Part shown: positions 9,691 through 21,050 of the stretch, in pieces
Layout of the letters: each line of letters starts with the position of its first letter
Numbering within the stretch: the first letter of the stretch is position 1
Source of the DNA: Larimichthys crocea
Taxonomy: Eukaryota; Chordata; Actinopteri; Sciaenidae
Direction: 5' to 3'
Assembly (NCBI RefSeq): GCF_000972845.2
Contig: NC_040022.1
Coordinates: 3,106,047 to 3,170,046 of the forward strand
DNA length: 64,000 nt
Notes under the pieces: model-generated
What the model was told of the DNA's origin: nothing
The model's input: the letters and a program-made list of their open reading frames with translations, nothing else
Databases searched by the model: none
Translations under genes and position numbers: made by a program

Positions 9691-10570
9691 GTCCCTTCTA
9701 TTTGCTATCTACAGCACCTCCTTCGGTCCAATTATCCGCTCACATGCTTTTCCTATCACCGCTATGCAGATGACACTCAGCTGTACCTGTCATGTCCTCC
9801 TGAGGACGCCTCGCTCTCTGCTCTGGTCTCTGAATGTCTCTCAGATATCTCCACATGGATGAAGGAACATCACCTCCAGCTGAACCTCTCAAAACCTGAA
9901 CAGCTGCTCCTCCCAGACAAACCTACTATACACCACGACATCAACATCAACACTGACTCCCTGTGTGTCGCCCCCACCAGGGTGGTGTTAAACTTATTAT
10001 GGGTCATGATTGATGACACACTGACCTTCTCCAATCATGTCGCCTCAGTTGCCCGGTCACGCCATGCCTAACTCAACATGCTACTCAACTCCTGACACGA
10101 GCTTCATCTCCAGACTAGATCACTGTACCGTCCTCCTGACGGGCCTCCAGCCTGCACAGTGAAACCTCTTCAGATGATCCAGAACGTGGCGGCATGCCTG
10201 GACTACTAAACGTCCTCACACAGACAGATGTTACCTCCTCCTGGCTCTGCCACCTGTCCTCTCAGGACAGTCCAAACTTTTCTGTCTGTTGTTCCCCGTT
10301 GGTGGAACGTCCTACCAGTTCCTACAGATCAGGGGCGTCCCTCTCTACCTTCACAGACCTCCTGAAGACCTCCAGCTCTGCAGAGAGGACCTCCTCTACA
10401 ACACTACCAACAGCTGGACATGACACATCTGTCCTCTACAGCTGGACATCTGTCTGACATCTGTCCCTTTAAGAACTGTCACAGCACTGACTGCTTATCT
10501 CACTGTAGCTTCATTGTTTCTCGTCCTCTGTGGGTCGCTTTGGATAAAAGCTGAATGTAAATGTGTGTGT
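9690..10570 (+). pseudogene. L2/CR1-like LINE reverse-transcriptase remnant with 3' tail
   Basis: The plus strand encodes an LLFAIYSTSFGPIIRSH-type piece, then YHRYADDTQLYLSCPPEDAS. Here YADD (codons 9763-9774) is the catalytic box of non-LTR reverse transcriptases, and the preceding block matches the LF.IY..PLG.IIR pattern of L2-group elements. SDISTWMKEHHLQLNLSKPE follows, the usual next block. Later parts (10075-10460) are shifted in frame and carry stops but keep the C-terminal pattern (VPRWWNVLPVPT). The end, GCTTTGGATAAAAGCTGAAT near 10537, resembles the shared fish L2/SINE tail. The 5' part of ORF2 and all of ORF1 are missing. It is non-functional. Confidence 0.8.
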
Positions 10571-10639
10571 TACACTACATGAACATAGACAGTGTTAAAC
10601 AAACTGTTCTTTGGATGAAAATGTACCTGTTTCATCTTT

Positions 10640-10895
10640 AACAGTTTAACACATGAGCTAACAGCAGCTAACAGACTGAGCTAACATGAGCTAAGATGAG
10701 CTAACAGCAGCTAACAGATTGGGCTAACAGGAGCTAACAGCAGCTAACAGACTGGGCTAACATGAGCTAACAGCAGCTTACAGACTGAGCTAACATGAGC
10801 TAACAGCAGCTAACAGACTGAGCTAACAGGAGCTAAAAGCAGCTAACAGACTGAGCTAACAGACTGAGCTAACATGAGCTAACATGAGCTAACAT
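10640..10895. repeat. GCTAACA-rich minisatellite
   Basis: Irregular repeats of GAGCTAACAGCAGCTAACAG and GACTGAGCTAACATGA modules (about 16 and 33 bp). Similar modules recur at 57176-57252 and flank KR-element palindromes (TGAGCTAACAGCAGCTACAG). Confidence 0.9.
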
Positions 10896-10899
10896 CTCT

Positions 10900-11690
10900 G
10901 ATGTCCACAGGTTTGAGGTTATATATATTATACAGTTTATATAAACTGTGAATAAATAAAGTCACAGCTCGTCGTTCCTCCATCGAGTTTGCCGGGAGCA
11001 GCTTCATCCACCTCACCACATGTGGCAGGAGGCAGGTGTGTGTCAGACACCTTTCATTGGAGACACCGTGGTGAAGTGAGGACAGCAGGACGTCTGTGGA
11101 CGGCCTGAAGGAAAGAGGACGACCAGCGGCGCTCGCTCAGCTGGAAGGACGACATGACGTCGCACAGAGTGACACGAGTTTGTCGAAGTAAAAATGAAAG
11201 TTTCAAAGTGCAGATTTGTGTTTGTTACATTCTCTCCTGCTGAGTTGTGTCTGCCTCATCAGAAAACTGAAAACAGACTGCACTGCACAAAGTCTGTGTA
11301 TGAACACAGCTCATGCTGGTTCCACTGATTTACTGACGTCCAGAAACATTTTAGTGTCCAGCCACAGTCACATGAATACAGCTGCAGCAGATCAGAGCAT
11401 ATCGCACATCAGAAAAATGTTCCTCTGCATGGGAAATATACTGTTGGTGTACAGTATGAAATCACCATAAGCAATAATAAGCTGCACAAAATCACAGTCA
11501 CAGTAATACACATATATCTCAGAGCTGCAGGTGAAATATCTGCAGTCAGTCTCTCGCTGGGTTTGTTTGCTGTGTTCCACAGTGAATGCAGCAGCAGCTC
11601 CTCATTACTCCCTCACCAGCGTCTCCGTCTCTTTCTGAAGACTCCTCACGCCTCCTCGCTTTCTGTTTGTCGTCTTTGAAGCGCAGCCTT
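10900..11690. other. Unannotated stretch
   Basis: No recognised gene or repeat. Short open frames only. Confidence 0.4.
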
Positions 11691-11699
11691 CATCTTCCA

Positions 11700-12050
11700 T
11701 CACAGCCCGTCCACACAGTCATATGAAGCGCTGTGGACAAAGACGACAGCAGAACCTCGACTGGAGGATGGAGCTGGAGTCTGAAATGTGAAATATCAGA
11801 GAAATGAAACATAAAGCAGAGAAAGGGGAGTGTGTCTATGTATAACACTTCAAAAGAAAACTCAAACTAAACTGCTGCTCTGGGCGGGATTCGAACCCAC
11901 AACTTGTGGATGTGAAAGTTCTTCTGTGCCCTCACATGAACCCACTGGACCAGCGTCAATGCTGCAGGAGAGCTGCTGTAGCTCGCTGGCAGAGGAGTCG
12001 CTATCTGACGGTTGGCAGAGTTGTTTGCTTGCCCACGCCTCGTTACCGGA
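11700..12050. repeat. Block paralogous to 4860-5200, with single tRNA-like head
   Basis: AGCTGGAGTCTGAA, GCTGCTCTGGGCGGGATTCG and CGCTATCTGACGGTTGGCAG match the 4.9-5.2 kb region in a rearranged order. At 11867-11955 the minus strand carries a lone tRNA-like head (B-box GGGTTCGAATCCC, A-box TGGTCCAGTGG), without its divergent partner. Confidence 0.65.
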
Positions 12051-12201
12051 GTTTACCTTCATGTTATCAGAGGAAATGTTCCAGCTTCTCTCCGACTGAA
12101 GCTTCAACTGGTTTCATGTTAACAACCTGACCTAACACTATCCATCGCTCACGGTTTGAGCGGGATAATGCACCCTTCCGGGATTTAAAAGACCTTCTGC
12201 T

Positions 12202-12570
12202 GCTCTGAGCGGGATTCGAACTCACAACTTGTGGATCTAAAAGTTCCTCTGTGCCCTGACATGAACCCACTAGACCACTGAAGAGGTAGGAGGACATGAG
12301 GAGCAGGGAGCAGTGGACCATGTGGTCCAAAAGGACATGGAGACGTGGTTTTCCTTCTACATGATGAGACAAACAAAGTGAAGGACAGAGATGTTCTTCA
12401 GCAGCTCCATCAGGACTGATGGAGGAGAATCTTCAGCATGATTCCTCCATCAGTCTGATCCTGGTTCTTCTTCTTCTTCATCAGTACTGAAGATGGTCCA
12501 GAGGGGAAGGACGCCGACCGCCAACGTGGAGACGTGGGATCGAACCTCGGCTCCGGCAACCTGAGGTATG
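12202..12570. mobile_element. Twin tRNA-like element, copy 2
   Basis: Same outward-facing pair as copy 1: the minus-strand head has its B-box complement at about 12209-12221 and A-box complement near 12269-12279, and the plus-strand head has its A-box near 12493 and B-box near 12535-12547. The middle is nearly identical to copy 1. The A-box of the right head carries a GAGGGG variant. Downstream homology to copy 1 continues to 12785. Confidence 0.75.
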
Positions 12571-12824
12571 CTAAAAATCTAAATCTAAACAAAAACTCAA
12601 AAATCTAAACAAACTGGTCAAACCGTTCCGTTGCGTTGCGTTAATTTCTCGTCGTGAATTTCTCCGATTTCAACACCGACGACCATCGAGGGACCAAAGA
12701 ACAGGTGAGTCAAAGGTAAGTGAAGTCTAAATTATTTTTTAAGTGTTGGACAAAAAAAAAAAAATCATAACATTAGCTAATGTTAGCTTAGCATCCAAGC
12801 TAATGAAAATAGCCATTAGCTACA

Positions 12825-13045
12825 TCAGTTCAGAGGTTCTGTCGCTGTGTTCACTGTTAGACTGGACACTGCTGGTTCAGAGGTTCTGTCGCTGTGTTCA
12901 CTGTTAGACTGGACTCTGCCGGTTCAGAGGTTCTGTCGCTGTGTTCACTGTTAGACTGGACTCTGCCGGTTCAGAGGTTCTGTCGCTGTGTTCGCTGTTA
13001 GACTGGACTCTGCTGGTTCAGAAGTTCTGTTCGGTCACTGGAAGG
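12825..13045. repeat. 47-bp minisatellite, about 4-5 units, inverted orientation
   Basis: The complement of the 6712 unit (GGTTCTGTCGCTGTGTTCAC). The flank that follows (GGTCACTGGAAGGTAGATAC, then GCTAGCTCATAGC) recurs after the arrays at 15465 and 24385, showing that the array travels in a larger element. Confidence 0.9.
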
Positions 13046-13139
13046 TAGATACTGATGCTAGCTCATAGCTCCTAGCCGCAATGCTACTGCACTCTCGTTA
13101 TTGGTTACTGTAAACACCAAACAGTTTCCACGACAGGAA

Positions 13140-13690
13140 GCTCCGGTTATCGGCCGACGCCTCAGGCCACTTCTTCAGAGCTTTAAAAATATCTGGATGA
13201 TTTGCCACAACCCTCGAATAAAATCACACCGCTAATTAAAACAAGTCGAGCTTCTTGAAGTTTGTTTTGATTGAATCAAACAGTGGATCAGCTCACGCTC
13301 TCTTCCTGCTGCTTCAGATACAAAAACTCATAAAATGGATCAATGAAAATTTAATGACGTGTGATGAGCACAAAGCCAACCGTGACAGCAGCAAAGGGGC
13401 TCCGTTAAAATGAAATACGACGTGTTCGGGGAGCTGCGAGTACGTTAACACAGCGTGACACGCCGTCCTCCTTGCTCTGACTTATTATTTTATCACTGTG
13501 GGCTCATTCAGACCTCGACACAGCACGACTCCCTCTGCTTGAAAAGTACTCTCCATGTGAAGTGTCAGTCAGAAACACGGGGCAGTGTTCCTCTCAGACC
13601 TGTTGGTGATCCTGCAGCGATGCACGACGAACACAGAAATTCAGGTTGCTGTTTAAAGTGTCTCTAACATGGGGGACCAATATAACAGGA
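13140..13690. other. Unannotated stretch
   Basis: No gene or repeat recognised. Confidence 0.4.
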
Positions 13691-13694
13691 AATA

Positions 13695-14180
13695 CACCAG
13701 AGACGCCACAGCCAACAAGATACTTCATCGTCCAACACCAATCTTGTCCAGGCAGTCCTGCTGAGGGAAGTCACTTAGTCCACCTCGTTAACCCGGACCA
13801 GATCCATCACCTTCCTCTTATCTGGGGTTGGGTTGCGGTGGCAGCTCCAGATATCTTTCTGCTCAGCAACACATCCCAGCTCCTCCTGGAGGATCTCCAG
13901 GTGTCCCTCCAGCAGGTTCTGGGTCTACACCGGGGTCCGGCCAGTAACCCTCCAAAGGAAGGCGCCCAGGAGGATCCTGATCAGATGTTGAACCACCTCA
14001 GCTTCTTTTGATGTGAACAATCAGCTGCTCCACTCTGAGCTCCTCACCAAATCTCTAAGGCTGAGCCTGGACACCACATGTAGGGTATGGTGGACGAGAA
14101 TACCTCAACATAAATTGGACAGAAATTCTTGAACCCCAGGGGAACCGCCTTGGTGACCCGTCGACTTTTCAAACGACCCC
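13695..14180 (-). pseudogene. RTE/Rex3-like LINE 3' remnant
   Basis: CAGCTCCTCCTGGAGGATCT, CCCTCCAGCAGGTTCTGGGT and GATCCTGATCAGATGTTGAA are, on the minus strand, the C-terminal end of the fish RTE-clade reverse-transcriptase ORF, whose usual protein ends with RDYV..LAWE..G.P.EELE-like motifs. The same landmarks occur at 22010-22455, 28835-29335 and 48565-48860. Frames are broken throughout. The following 13960-14180 (GTCGACTTTTCAAACGACCC) may be the next part of the same degenerate element. Confidence 0.65.
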
Positions 14181-15050
14181 CACCAGCAAGTTTAACTGTT
14201 CAGTTTGTCCTGACACCTAAGGCTGCTACACTGAGAGAACGTTTGCTTTAAATGTGATCAATACTTTAGTGTATGACCAAAAAGCCAACCGTAAAGCCAG
14301 ACCATCAGCCTCAGCTGTACTGAGACTGTAGAAACACGGTGGACTTGTCTGTAGATATAAAGTCTCATTCTAACAAAACATGACGAGGCTGATGAAAACA
14401 GAGTCCTGAAGATTATAATCTGTTTAATATCTTTAAATTAGCCACCAACAGCTTCTTTCTCTCTCTTGTTCGAATAGTTTGACTTCTTTAGACCTCCACT
14501 TCTTCACCAGGCAGCAAGAGAAGGTTTTAAATGGTCTTTCTCCGGGTGCTGTCTCACTTTGTTCTCCTCAGTGACAGCCATTTGGCGTCTTTTTATTCCC
14601 GTTTGAATCTCTGACCTCCTTCTTCTTTGTTCTTCTTCTTTGATTCCAGAGACGTCCATCGCTCTGAATCAGTGGAGAAAGTGACTCGGCAGAAGTTAAG
14701 TCCCCGGCTGTGTCCTTGCTGTCTCTCTCATCTCGTCGAAATTTGAAGTTAAAAAGAATTTCAGCATCAGACGATCAGTTCATGTTACAGCTGATACACT
14801 GGAACGTTCACTCACGGTGACGTCTCCGAACGGATCGACCACAATCTGTCCAGCTGTCCGCTCGTCACGTGCCATATCTCAGCTGTTAATGAGATTTTCA
14901 ATAAGCTCGATGAACGATGATGAACGATGATGAACGTTGTGTGCCAGTGTTTGTGTGTCATGAGATGATCGGTTTAATCTCTCTGATTCGTCCAGACGCC
15001 GTTTCAAAAGTTTGAGGATCCATTTTCTTCTTTTTGCCTCTCAGCTTTCT
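14180..15050. other. Unannotated stretch
   Basis: No gene recognised. A short GATGAACGATGATGAACG run occurs near 14910-14935. Confidence 0.4.
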
Positions 15051-15051
15051 T

Positions 15052-15108
15052 TAAGCAACTTTCTTTAAGCAACTTTCTTTAAGCAACTTTCTTTAAGCAA
15101 CTTTCTTC
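15052..15108. repeat. Short tandem repeat, about 15-bp unit, 4 copies
   Basis: TTTCTTTAAGCAAC repeats almost perfectly. Confidence 0.9.
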
Positions 15109-15299
15109 ATACATCACTGGCTACAGCAATGACATTCAGCTAGCTAGGGTAGGCTAACAACTGCTACTTAATCTGCCATTAGCATGCTAACAGAACTGGG
15201 CTCAGCAGCCGGACTGGACCGGGTTGGAGCGCAGCCTCTGCATTAATACAAGTAGCAGTAGAGCTAAAGCTAATATAACAAAGCTAATACAGCTAATAC

Positions 15300-15465
15300 T
15301 GGTTCAGAGGTTCTGTCGCTGTGTTCACTGTTAGACTGGACACTGCCGGTTCAGAGGTTCTGTCGCTGTGTTCGCTGTAAGACTGGACACTGCTGGTTCA
15401 GCGGTTCTGTCGCTGTGTTCACTGTTAGACTGGACACTGCTGGTTCAGAGGTTCTGTTGTTCGGT
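15300..15465. repeat. 47-bp minisatellite, about 3.5 units, inverted orientation
   Basis: The same unit as 12825-13045 with the same right flank (GGTCACTGGAAGGCAGAG, then GATGTTAGCTCATAGC). The left flank, AGAGCTAAAGCTAATATAA, is also found left of the 6712 array, but there the array runs in the opposite orientation. Confidence 0.9.
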
Positions 15466-15884
15466 CACTGGAAGGCAGAGGCTGATGTTAGCTCATAGCA
15501 CTAGCTGCAGTGCATAGCAGTGGCTGAGACGCTGCAGCTGGTTCCAGTTGATTAAATTATATATCATAACATTATATTTGCATCTTGGAGTGATCGGTGT
15601 GGCCGTGTGTGGGTTTCAATGTGTTATTAAGAGCTATGAGTGGTCGGCAGATGAGAAAAGTGTTTTTCTGTGTCGTGGTGGGCGAGTTGCTTCACGTATC
15701 TGAGAGAAGATGAAAATGATGCAGATGGTTGGATGAAGGCTCATCGAGCCATAAACTGCTTTATAATACTGCGAGGCGTCCACAGCTTATCCTCCGTCTG
15801 GACCATCGCCAGGTCAAACAGAGTCAGCTGTGAGGAAGTGACTAACTGTCCACTCAGGTTTAACTCCAGCACTCACACCTTTCT

Positions 15885-15955
15885 CTTCTTCAGCGTCCTC
15901 TTCACTCTCGTCTCCTCTGCCATCATGTCCATAGAGGCTGCTGAGGCTGTTGCAT
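15885..15955 (-). repeat. KR element, 5' coding fragment
   Basis: The complement of the exon start (CAGCGTCCTCTTCACTC, GCCATCATGTCCATAGAG). Diverged, and only about 70 bp long. Confidence 0.6.
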
Positions 15956-16173
15956 TGCTAACGCTGGCCCAGCTCCTGTTCTGTCATGACACGAGGCAAT
16001 GCAATGTTGTTCCTCTTTGTTTCTCTCAGCAACATTTTGTTTTTCTCACCTTTTCACAAATTCAATCAAATCTCCACATCACCTGCCAGACTCCACCTCC
16101 TCTCCGTCTGCTCAGGACGCCGAGACAAAGACGCTGAGTTGTTGTAATTTGCTCCTGATGGTTCATCCTGCAG

Positions 16174-16394
16174 CGTCGAGGACTCGAATCTTATTCATAA
16201 AACTCAACGAGTCTGTGAGGTTCGACGGCCCTGTGGTCCGAGTTTACCACAAACAAACCAAGGTCACCTCCATCAGGGTGGACCTGAGGCCAGCTGCTCA
16301 GAGATCAGCTGTTGACCTTCATGTCGTCAGCCAGTTAATGAAGCTGCAGACGGAGATCACTGCTCGTCTGTCAGTAAACACAAACACAATCTAG
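16174..16394 (+). CDS. Possible terminal exon of an unrecognised gene
   Basis: A frame open to the stop at 16392-16394 encodes a piece with ordinary protein composition: KLNESVRFDGPVVRVYHKQ, then SIRVDLRPAAQRSAVDLHVV and a C-terminal SVNTNTI. A TTCATCCTGCAG acceptor-like site ends at 16173. I do not recognise the family. The open frame extends upstream across sequence that includes a KR fragment, so only this last part is a candidate. There is no matching donor exon or polyadenylation evidence that I can connect to it. It could equally be a chance frame. Confidence 0.15.
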
Positions 16395-16857
16395 GAGTTC
16401 CTCTAAAGTGAGTTTTGTGTTTCAGTCTGTCGACTTTAAACGAAGGTTATGATGAATTCAGCTGATTACAAATCAGTGTAGCATCATCGTGAACGTGTCT
16501 GCAGCTTATTATTATTATGTTATTATTAATTCTCATTATTACCTGGAGCACAGAGCTCTTCGCGTTCACGTGTCAGGTGAAATGTAGAGTGTAAATGAAG
16601 GCTGGCTCCGTCGACACGTTCTGATCGTGATTTGAAGTGATCTGTGTGAAGGAGTCCAGAGAGGTGAGGACCGTTCTGATGGTTCTGACCGCAGTGTGAT
16701 TATTAATCAGCTGTTGGCCCCAGAATGAGCTCATTCCATTTGATTAAACGCTCGGTCCTCGTTAATTCACAGCGAGTCGCCTTCGAGCTCTCGGCCTCAG
16801 CCAATCACAAATAATTGGTCAGCCACAGACTCGCTGACTTTGTGCCTTAAAGCCAGA

Positions 16858-16900
16858 GGATCAGAACCAGGATCAGAACCAGGATCAGAACCAGGATCAC
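16858..16900. repeat. 12-bp tandem repeat, 3-4 copies
   Basis: AGGATCAGAACC repeated. Confidence 0.9.
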
Positions 16901-16963
16901 ACCATAAAGCGGAGAGAAGACACGAAAGACAAAGTCTGCAACCACAAGAGACCCTAACCCTAA

Positions 16964-17020
16964 CCTGGACATAGTCTCTGTGACGTCCCCGCAGACTGTC
17001 TAAAACCTGGACATAGTCTC
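16964..17020. repeat. 42-bp minisatellite unit, about 1.3 copies
   Basis: CCTGGACATAGTCTCTGTGA and CCCCGCAGACTGTCTAAAAC are the unit seen in the larger arrays at 23060-23465 and 59995-60165. Confidence 0.85.
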
Positions 17021-18960
17021 TCCTTGTTCATCACAAACTGCTCTCCGCCGTCTTGCGTTGCCAGGTGACTCAGATGCTCACATGTGGTTACCATGGCAAC
17101 AGCAGCCATCACTGCGAGAGACGGCAGGAAACAGAAAACAGGACGGACTGGGAGGCAATCAAGGAAACACTCGGGGGTTATTGAATTTCTCAAAGCTGAA
17201 AAATCGACTGTAGTTTGTTGACTCACAGCTGAAGCTGTCCAACTGTTCACAGCAGCAACAATGGACTAAAATTAAAATCAGTCTCACTGTTTGTTCTTTG
17301 GACTGTCACTGGCGTCCAGTCACATGACTTGATAAATGTTGCCATCATTCAGCAGGGGGAGCCAATCAGAACTAAAAGATTTGACTTAAACTCAGTTTGT
17401 ATTCTGAGGCGGTGCCTGATGAGGAAATCCCCGACACAGACCAGCATGCTTTGCTCTGTGGCTCTGAGGTCGGGGGGTTAATGTGTTGTTGATCCGTCGC
17501 TCGTGTTTTATGGACCCGCCTGTGTTCACTCTTATCTGTCGTACTCGCTATCTAGCAGCATTTTCCGATGGCAGGTGTTAACGCGCTGCTCTTTCCTTAT
17601 CTGTGTTTGTTAATTAAAGCCGCCGGCAGATAAATAAATACAATAACTGAATATGCAGAGGGGGAGTCCGGCTGGAGCAGCTCTGTAAATGACTTTGCTT
17701 ATCGCCATCCGTGCTGTGTTTATACTCTAGAACAGGAAGTTATCAGCGCTCCTCCCGCCTCACAGGAAATGAATTACAGCGACGTGAAGTTTACTTCCTG
17801 CCCGCTGCTCAGTTTTAATTTGAGTTACGTCACTTCTGGAGAACCCTAACCCTAACGTCGCCGATTCATCAGCTCGGTCTGGTTCCAGTTCACCTCCCAA
17901 ACTTTGAGCTCAAGGAAACTCAGTGTGAATCCTGTCACCTGTGCAGAGACATGTCCTCTGGACACAGACGATCATTAAGTCTTCTTTAACTGTTTCAATT
18001 TAACGTACGACCTTTGACCTTTGACCTCCGTTATAATGTCGTTGTAAGCTAAGTGATTAAAATGTGAAACACCACAAACGAGCTCGGTGTGTCATCACTC
18101 CTCCCCGCCCACAGGCTTTCTGCAGCCTCATGAATAAACATGTACAAACTCATAATTAACTAACACAATTAGCTCAGTGGATAGTCATTAGCCTTCAAAG
18201 ATAACACTTTCCAGGATGAGTTTTTAATTAACGCGTGACGCTGTCGGAGTGAAACACAGCACAGGTGTGTGTTAGTCCAGCTCAAACCTGAACCTCTGTG
18301 GACAGATAAACTTCAGTCTTTGGAAAAATAAAACAGCTTTTAAGATGCATTTTGGATTTGTGCAGAACTTTCCAGCTCTTCTTCAGCTTGGTTTCCTGCT
18401 TGTTCCTGACCGGGACTGTTCGTCGCTGCCCTGGTAACCCTGACTGCTTCCCCTGACTCCGAGCCCAGTCTGTCAGTTTCCTGCTGTTATTTCGTCTGCA
18501 CCTGTTTGCCGTCCTGCCGCTCTGACTTCTCCGTGGTGGATTACTCATCGGTCGCTTTCAGAGCTTGTGCTTAGGACTTCTGAACTGCAGCTCCGTCTAA
18601 AGACTTTTAGAGAGAGACTGTGTTCCCGCCTGCTGCCTCGTGCAGTCATCCGTTACCTGAAGTGTAATAAAGAACACTCATCTCAGGAAGCTTGTACGGT
18701 GTTTGGGTCTTCCTGATCGGTGACATGTCTCCTGCACTCATTATATCCACTAAACAGAAGCTGCAGTGTTTTACAGCCTAAATATATAAAGTTTGTCAAA
18801 GTATTAACATTAGCATATTGACTTTGAATAATAATAATAACCTTTGTGGAAATGTTTTCAGTCATTTAATCTTTAAATATTTCATGAATATGCAAATGCT
18901 GCTCAGTCAGTTGTGACTTCTACAGGATAAATGTGGTGATATGTTTTTATTCCGGTCAAT
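17021..18960. other. Unannotated stretch
   Basis: No gene recognised. A two-copy CCCTAA motif near 17845 is too short to call telomeric. Confidence 0.4.
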
Positions 18961-18964
18961 GAAA

Positions 18965-18966
<2 letters not shown>

Positions 18967-19009
<43 letters not shown>
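18967..19009. repeat. (TG)n microsatellite
   Basis: About 21 uninterrupted TG units. Confidence 0.97.
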
Positions 19010-19011
<2 letters not shown>

Positions 19012-19754
19012 ATCTTAAACACATCAGTGCTGTTACCTGGTACAATCTGTTCTGTGCGAAACGTTGGATCCAGCTGAGTTTGTTCTGTGGATTTAAAAGT
19101 TTCATCCTAAGACAAAAGCAGTGATTCTCATTCTCAGCTGATAAAAACAGAGTTATGACCACACTGCGAATAAAGAATAATTCAATCCAACCTTTAAAGG
19201 TGAACTCCAGTGATTTGTGGGTGGGGAGGTTGTGCTGCATGTGTGATAAAAGTTTTTTAAAGTCAGAGTCTCCTGAGGGAGATGTTTAAAGTCTGATGTC
19301 CTCAAGAGATACTACAACACGAGAACGCTCGGCAGCGAAGAAAAATGTGCAGAATACAAAAGACGATATCTGTGCTTCTCTGTGCAAACTGAACCCACGA
19401 CACACTCCTTTAAAATGATGTATAAGAAGAAAATAACATCATAATTAGTCACTTCACACCCAGTTTTAACATTTACCTCATAACAGCATCCTCACTGCTG
19501 TTGTATAGTGCACAAACACTGAGAAGTTACTGAGCTATGAATCAGCTCTGATCTCTGGATGAACATTTGAATCCTTCATGTACACGCAAAGTGCAGCCGA
19601 GTACGCGAGCAGACGCTTTGCATCAGGACTCAAGTGGAAATGCAGAAACTCATTCCTACACTGCCAACAGTGGACTGTGAGTTATACAGACCAAGTGCGG
19701 TTTCATGGTGGTAACCATGACTACAGCTGTACTCGAGTATTTGTTCTGATTACA
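19010..19754. other. Unannotated stretch ending at a scaffold gap
   Basis: No gene seen. The last 60 bp (GGTTTCATGGTGGTAACCAT, GCTGTACTCGAGTATTTG) resemble 42925-42985, so this end may be a copy of that sequence. Confidence 0.4.
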
Positions 19755-19764
19755 NNNNNNNNNN
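19755..19764. other. Assembly gap (10 N)
   Basis: Ten N. The left arm of the giant inverted repeat starts within a few bases of it. Confidence 0.99.
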
Positions 19765-19854
19765 AAATATCTGTCAGTCGAAGATGAATAACTTCATATA
19801 TTATAATAAAGTTAAACATAACAGATTATTATAATATAACAGAAATAACAGAAC

Positions 19855-19890
19855 CTCTGACCAGCAGAGTCCAGTCTAACAGTGAACACA
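19855..19890. repeat. 47-bp minisatellite, single partial unit
   Basis: AGAACCTCTGACCAGCAGAG, then GTCTAACAGTGAACAC; mirrored at 31480-31530. Confidence 0.85.
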
Positions 19891-19964
19891 TCAGCCTACT
19901 GAGGTGGTTTTCTTGCTGGTTTGGGTCCTGGATCCCGGGCTGAGTCAGTTCAGTTAGCAACACA

Positions 19965-20205
19965 TCCCCGCTCTTAATCCTGCATAACTTTAAGCCTAAT
20001 ATAATGTGAACAGGTGAGTTGTATATAAATCACCCTCAGTACAGTTGCATGAACGGGGAAATTAGCTCAGAGACCAAAACTGTTTTTTGTACCAGGCTGT
20101 AAACATGTTTTATTTCTGCTGTGAAGTGGACATTTGGACATGGGGACTTATGGAGACTGACTCACTTCTGGAGGCCAGCCTCAGGTGGACGTTAGAGGAA
20201 CTGCA
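19965..20205. repeat. Dispersed repeat R3, left-arm copy
   Basis: CTTAATCCTGCATAACTTTA through GACTTATGGAGACTGACTCA matches 31170-31400 (inverted) and 44598-44845 (direct, outside the palindrome). The GGAGACTGACTCACTTCTGG signature is a common fish interspersed sequence; I cannot name its family. Confidence 0.8.
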
Positions 20206-20935
20206 GTTTTTGGGACAGTGTGTTTGAGGACGTGTCATGTAAATCGAGTAGAAGACTTGACTGAAGGAGCTCAGCAGAGGAACAATGCAGCGTCATCGAA
20301 CAGACAACATTCGAATCTTTGTTGTTGAAATGACACAAACGCTTTAGGCGCCTGCTCAGTTCAGTATGAACGCTGCTGAAGAGACTCTGACGATAAACGC
20401 TGATGGTGAATGTGATGTGAAAAGAGCAGGCGAGAAGTGGAGGCGGGGGCGTCCATAACTGAAGCCTGAATGAACAGATGATTGGGCAACAATGGAGGGT
20501 GTGACAGTCGCTGACAGAGAACACCGAGCGGGAACTCCATGACCGAAAGGATTCCACGTCACGCCGTCGTCAACGAGCTGAACACCTGTTTGGACCCCAG
20601 ATCTGGAAGCAGGCCCGTTTGGACGGGGACCAGCACTCGAATCTGCCGGAGAGAAGAAGATATGACTGCACCAGAGATCTGACACAAATATGGCCTGGGG
20701 AAGAAGACGGAACACTGAGTGAATCGAGTGGACGAAGCATGAAGAAGAATTATAAAAATAGAAACTCATCAAAAAGGAGGAATTATTTTTAAAACGGGAA
20801 CTTATGAACTCAAACTGTGGAAATTTATCTTAATACAGCTGAGTTCTTATTTTAATAATAATCCAATAAATGCTTTCAGCTAATTATTTATTTTTGTCTT
20901 TTATTAAACAAATATGCAATTATTATTATTATCAT
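20206..20935. other. Unidentified mirrored sequence (left arm)
   Basis: Pairs with 30560-31165. Open frames of 121-138 codons exist on the minus strand but show no recognisable domain, and the mirrored copy keeps a different set, so I do not call a gene. Confidence 0.4.
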
Positions 20936-20939
20936 AAAC

Positions 20940-21050
20940 ATGCTCGCTCACTCTCTCCTTTCTCTTCTTAGTTCCTCCGTCAGCGTCCTCTTCACTCCTT
21001 CTCCTCTGCCATCATGTCCATAGAGGCTGCTGAGTTTAGTTACACTGCTG
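20940..21050 (-). repeat. KR element fragment, left arm
   Basis: Complement of the exon encoding AEEKRVKRTLTEEAKKRKG, ending at GAGCGAGCATGTTTATG; mirrored at 30300-30420. Confidence 0.8.

Noticed and set aside
16950..16966. Interstitial telomeric repeat (CCCTAA)n, also near 17843
   Set aside because: Only two copies at each place, which is expected by chance in 64 kb.
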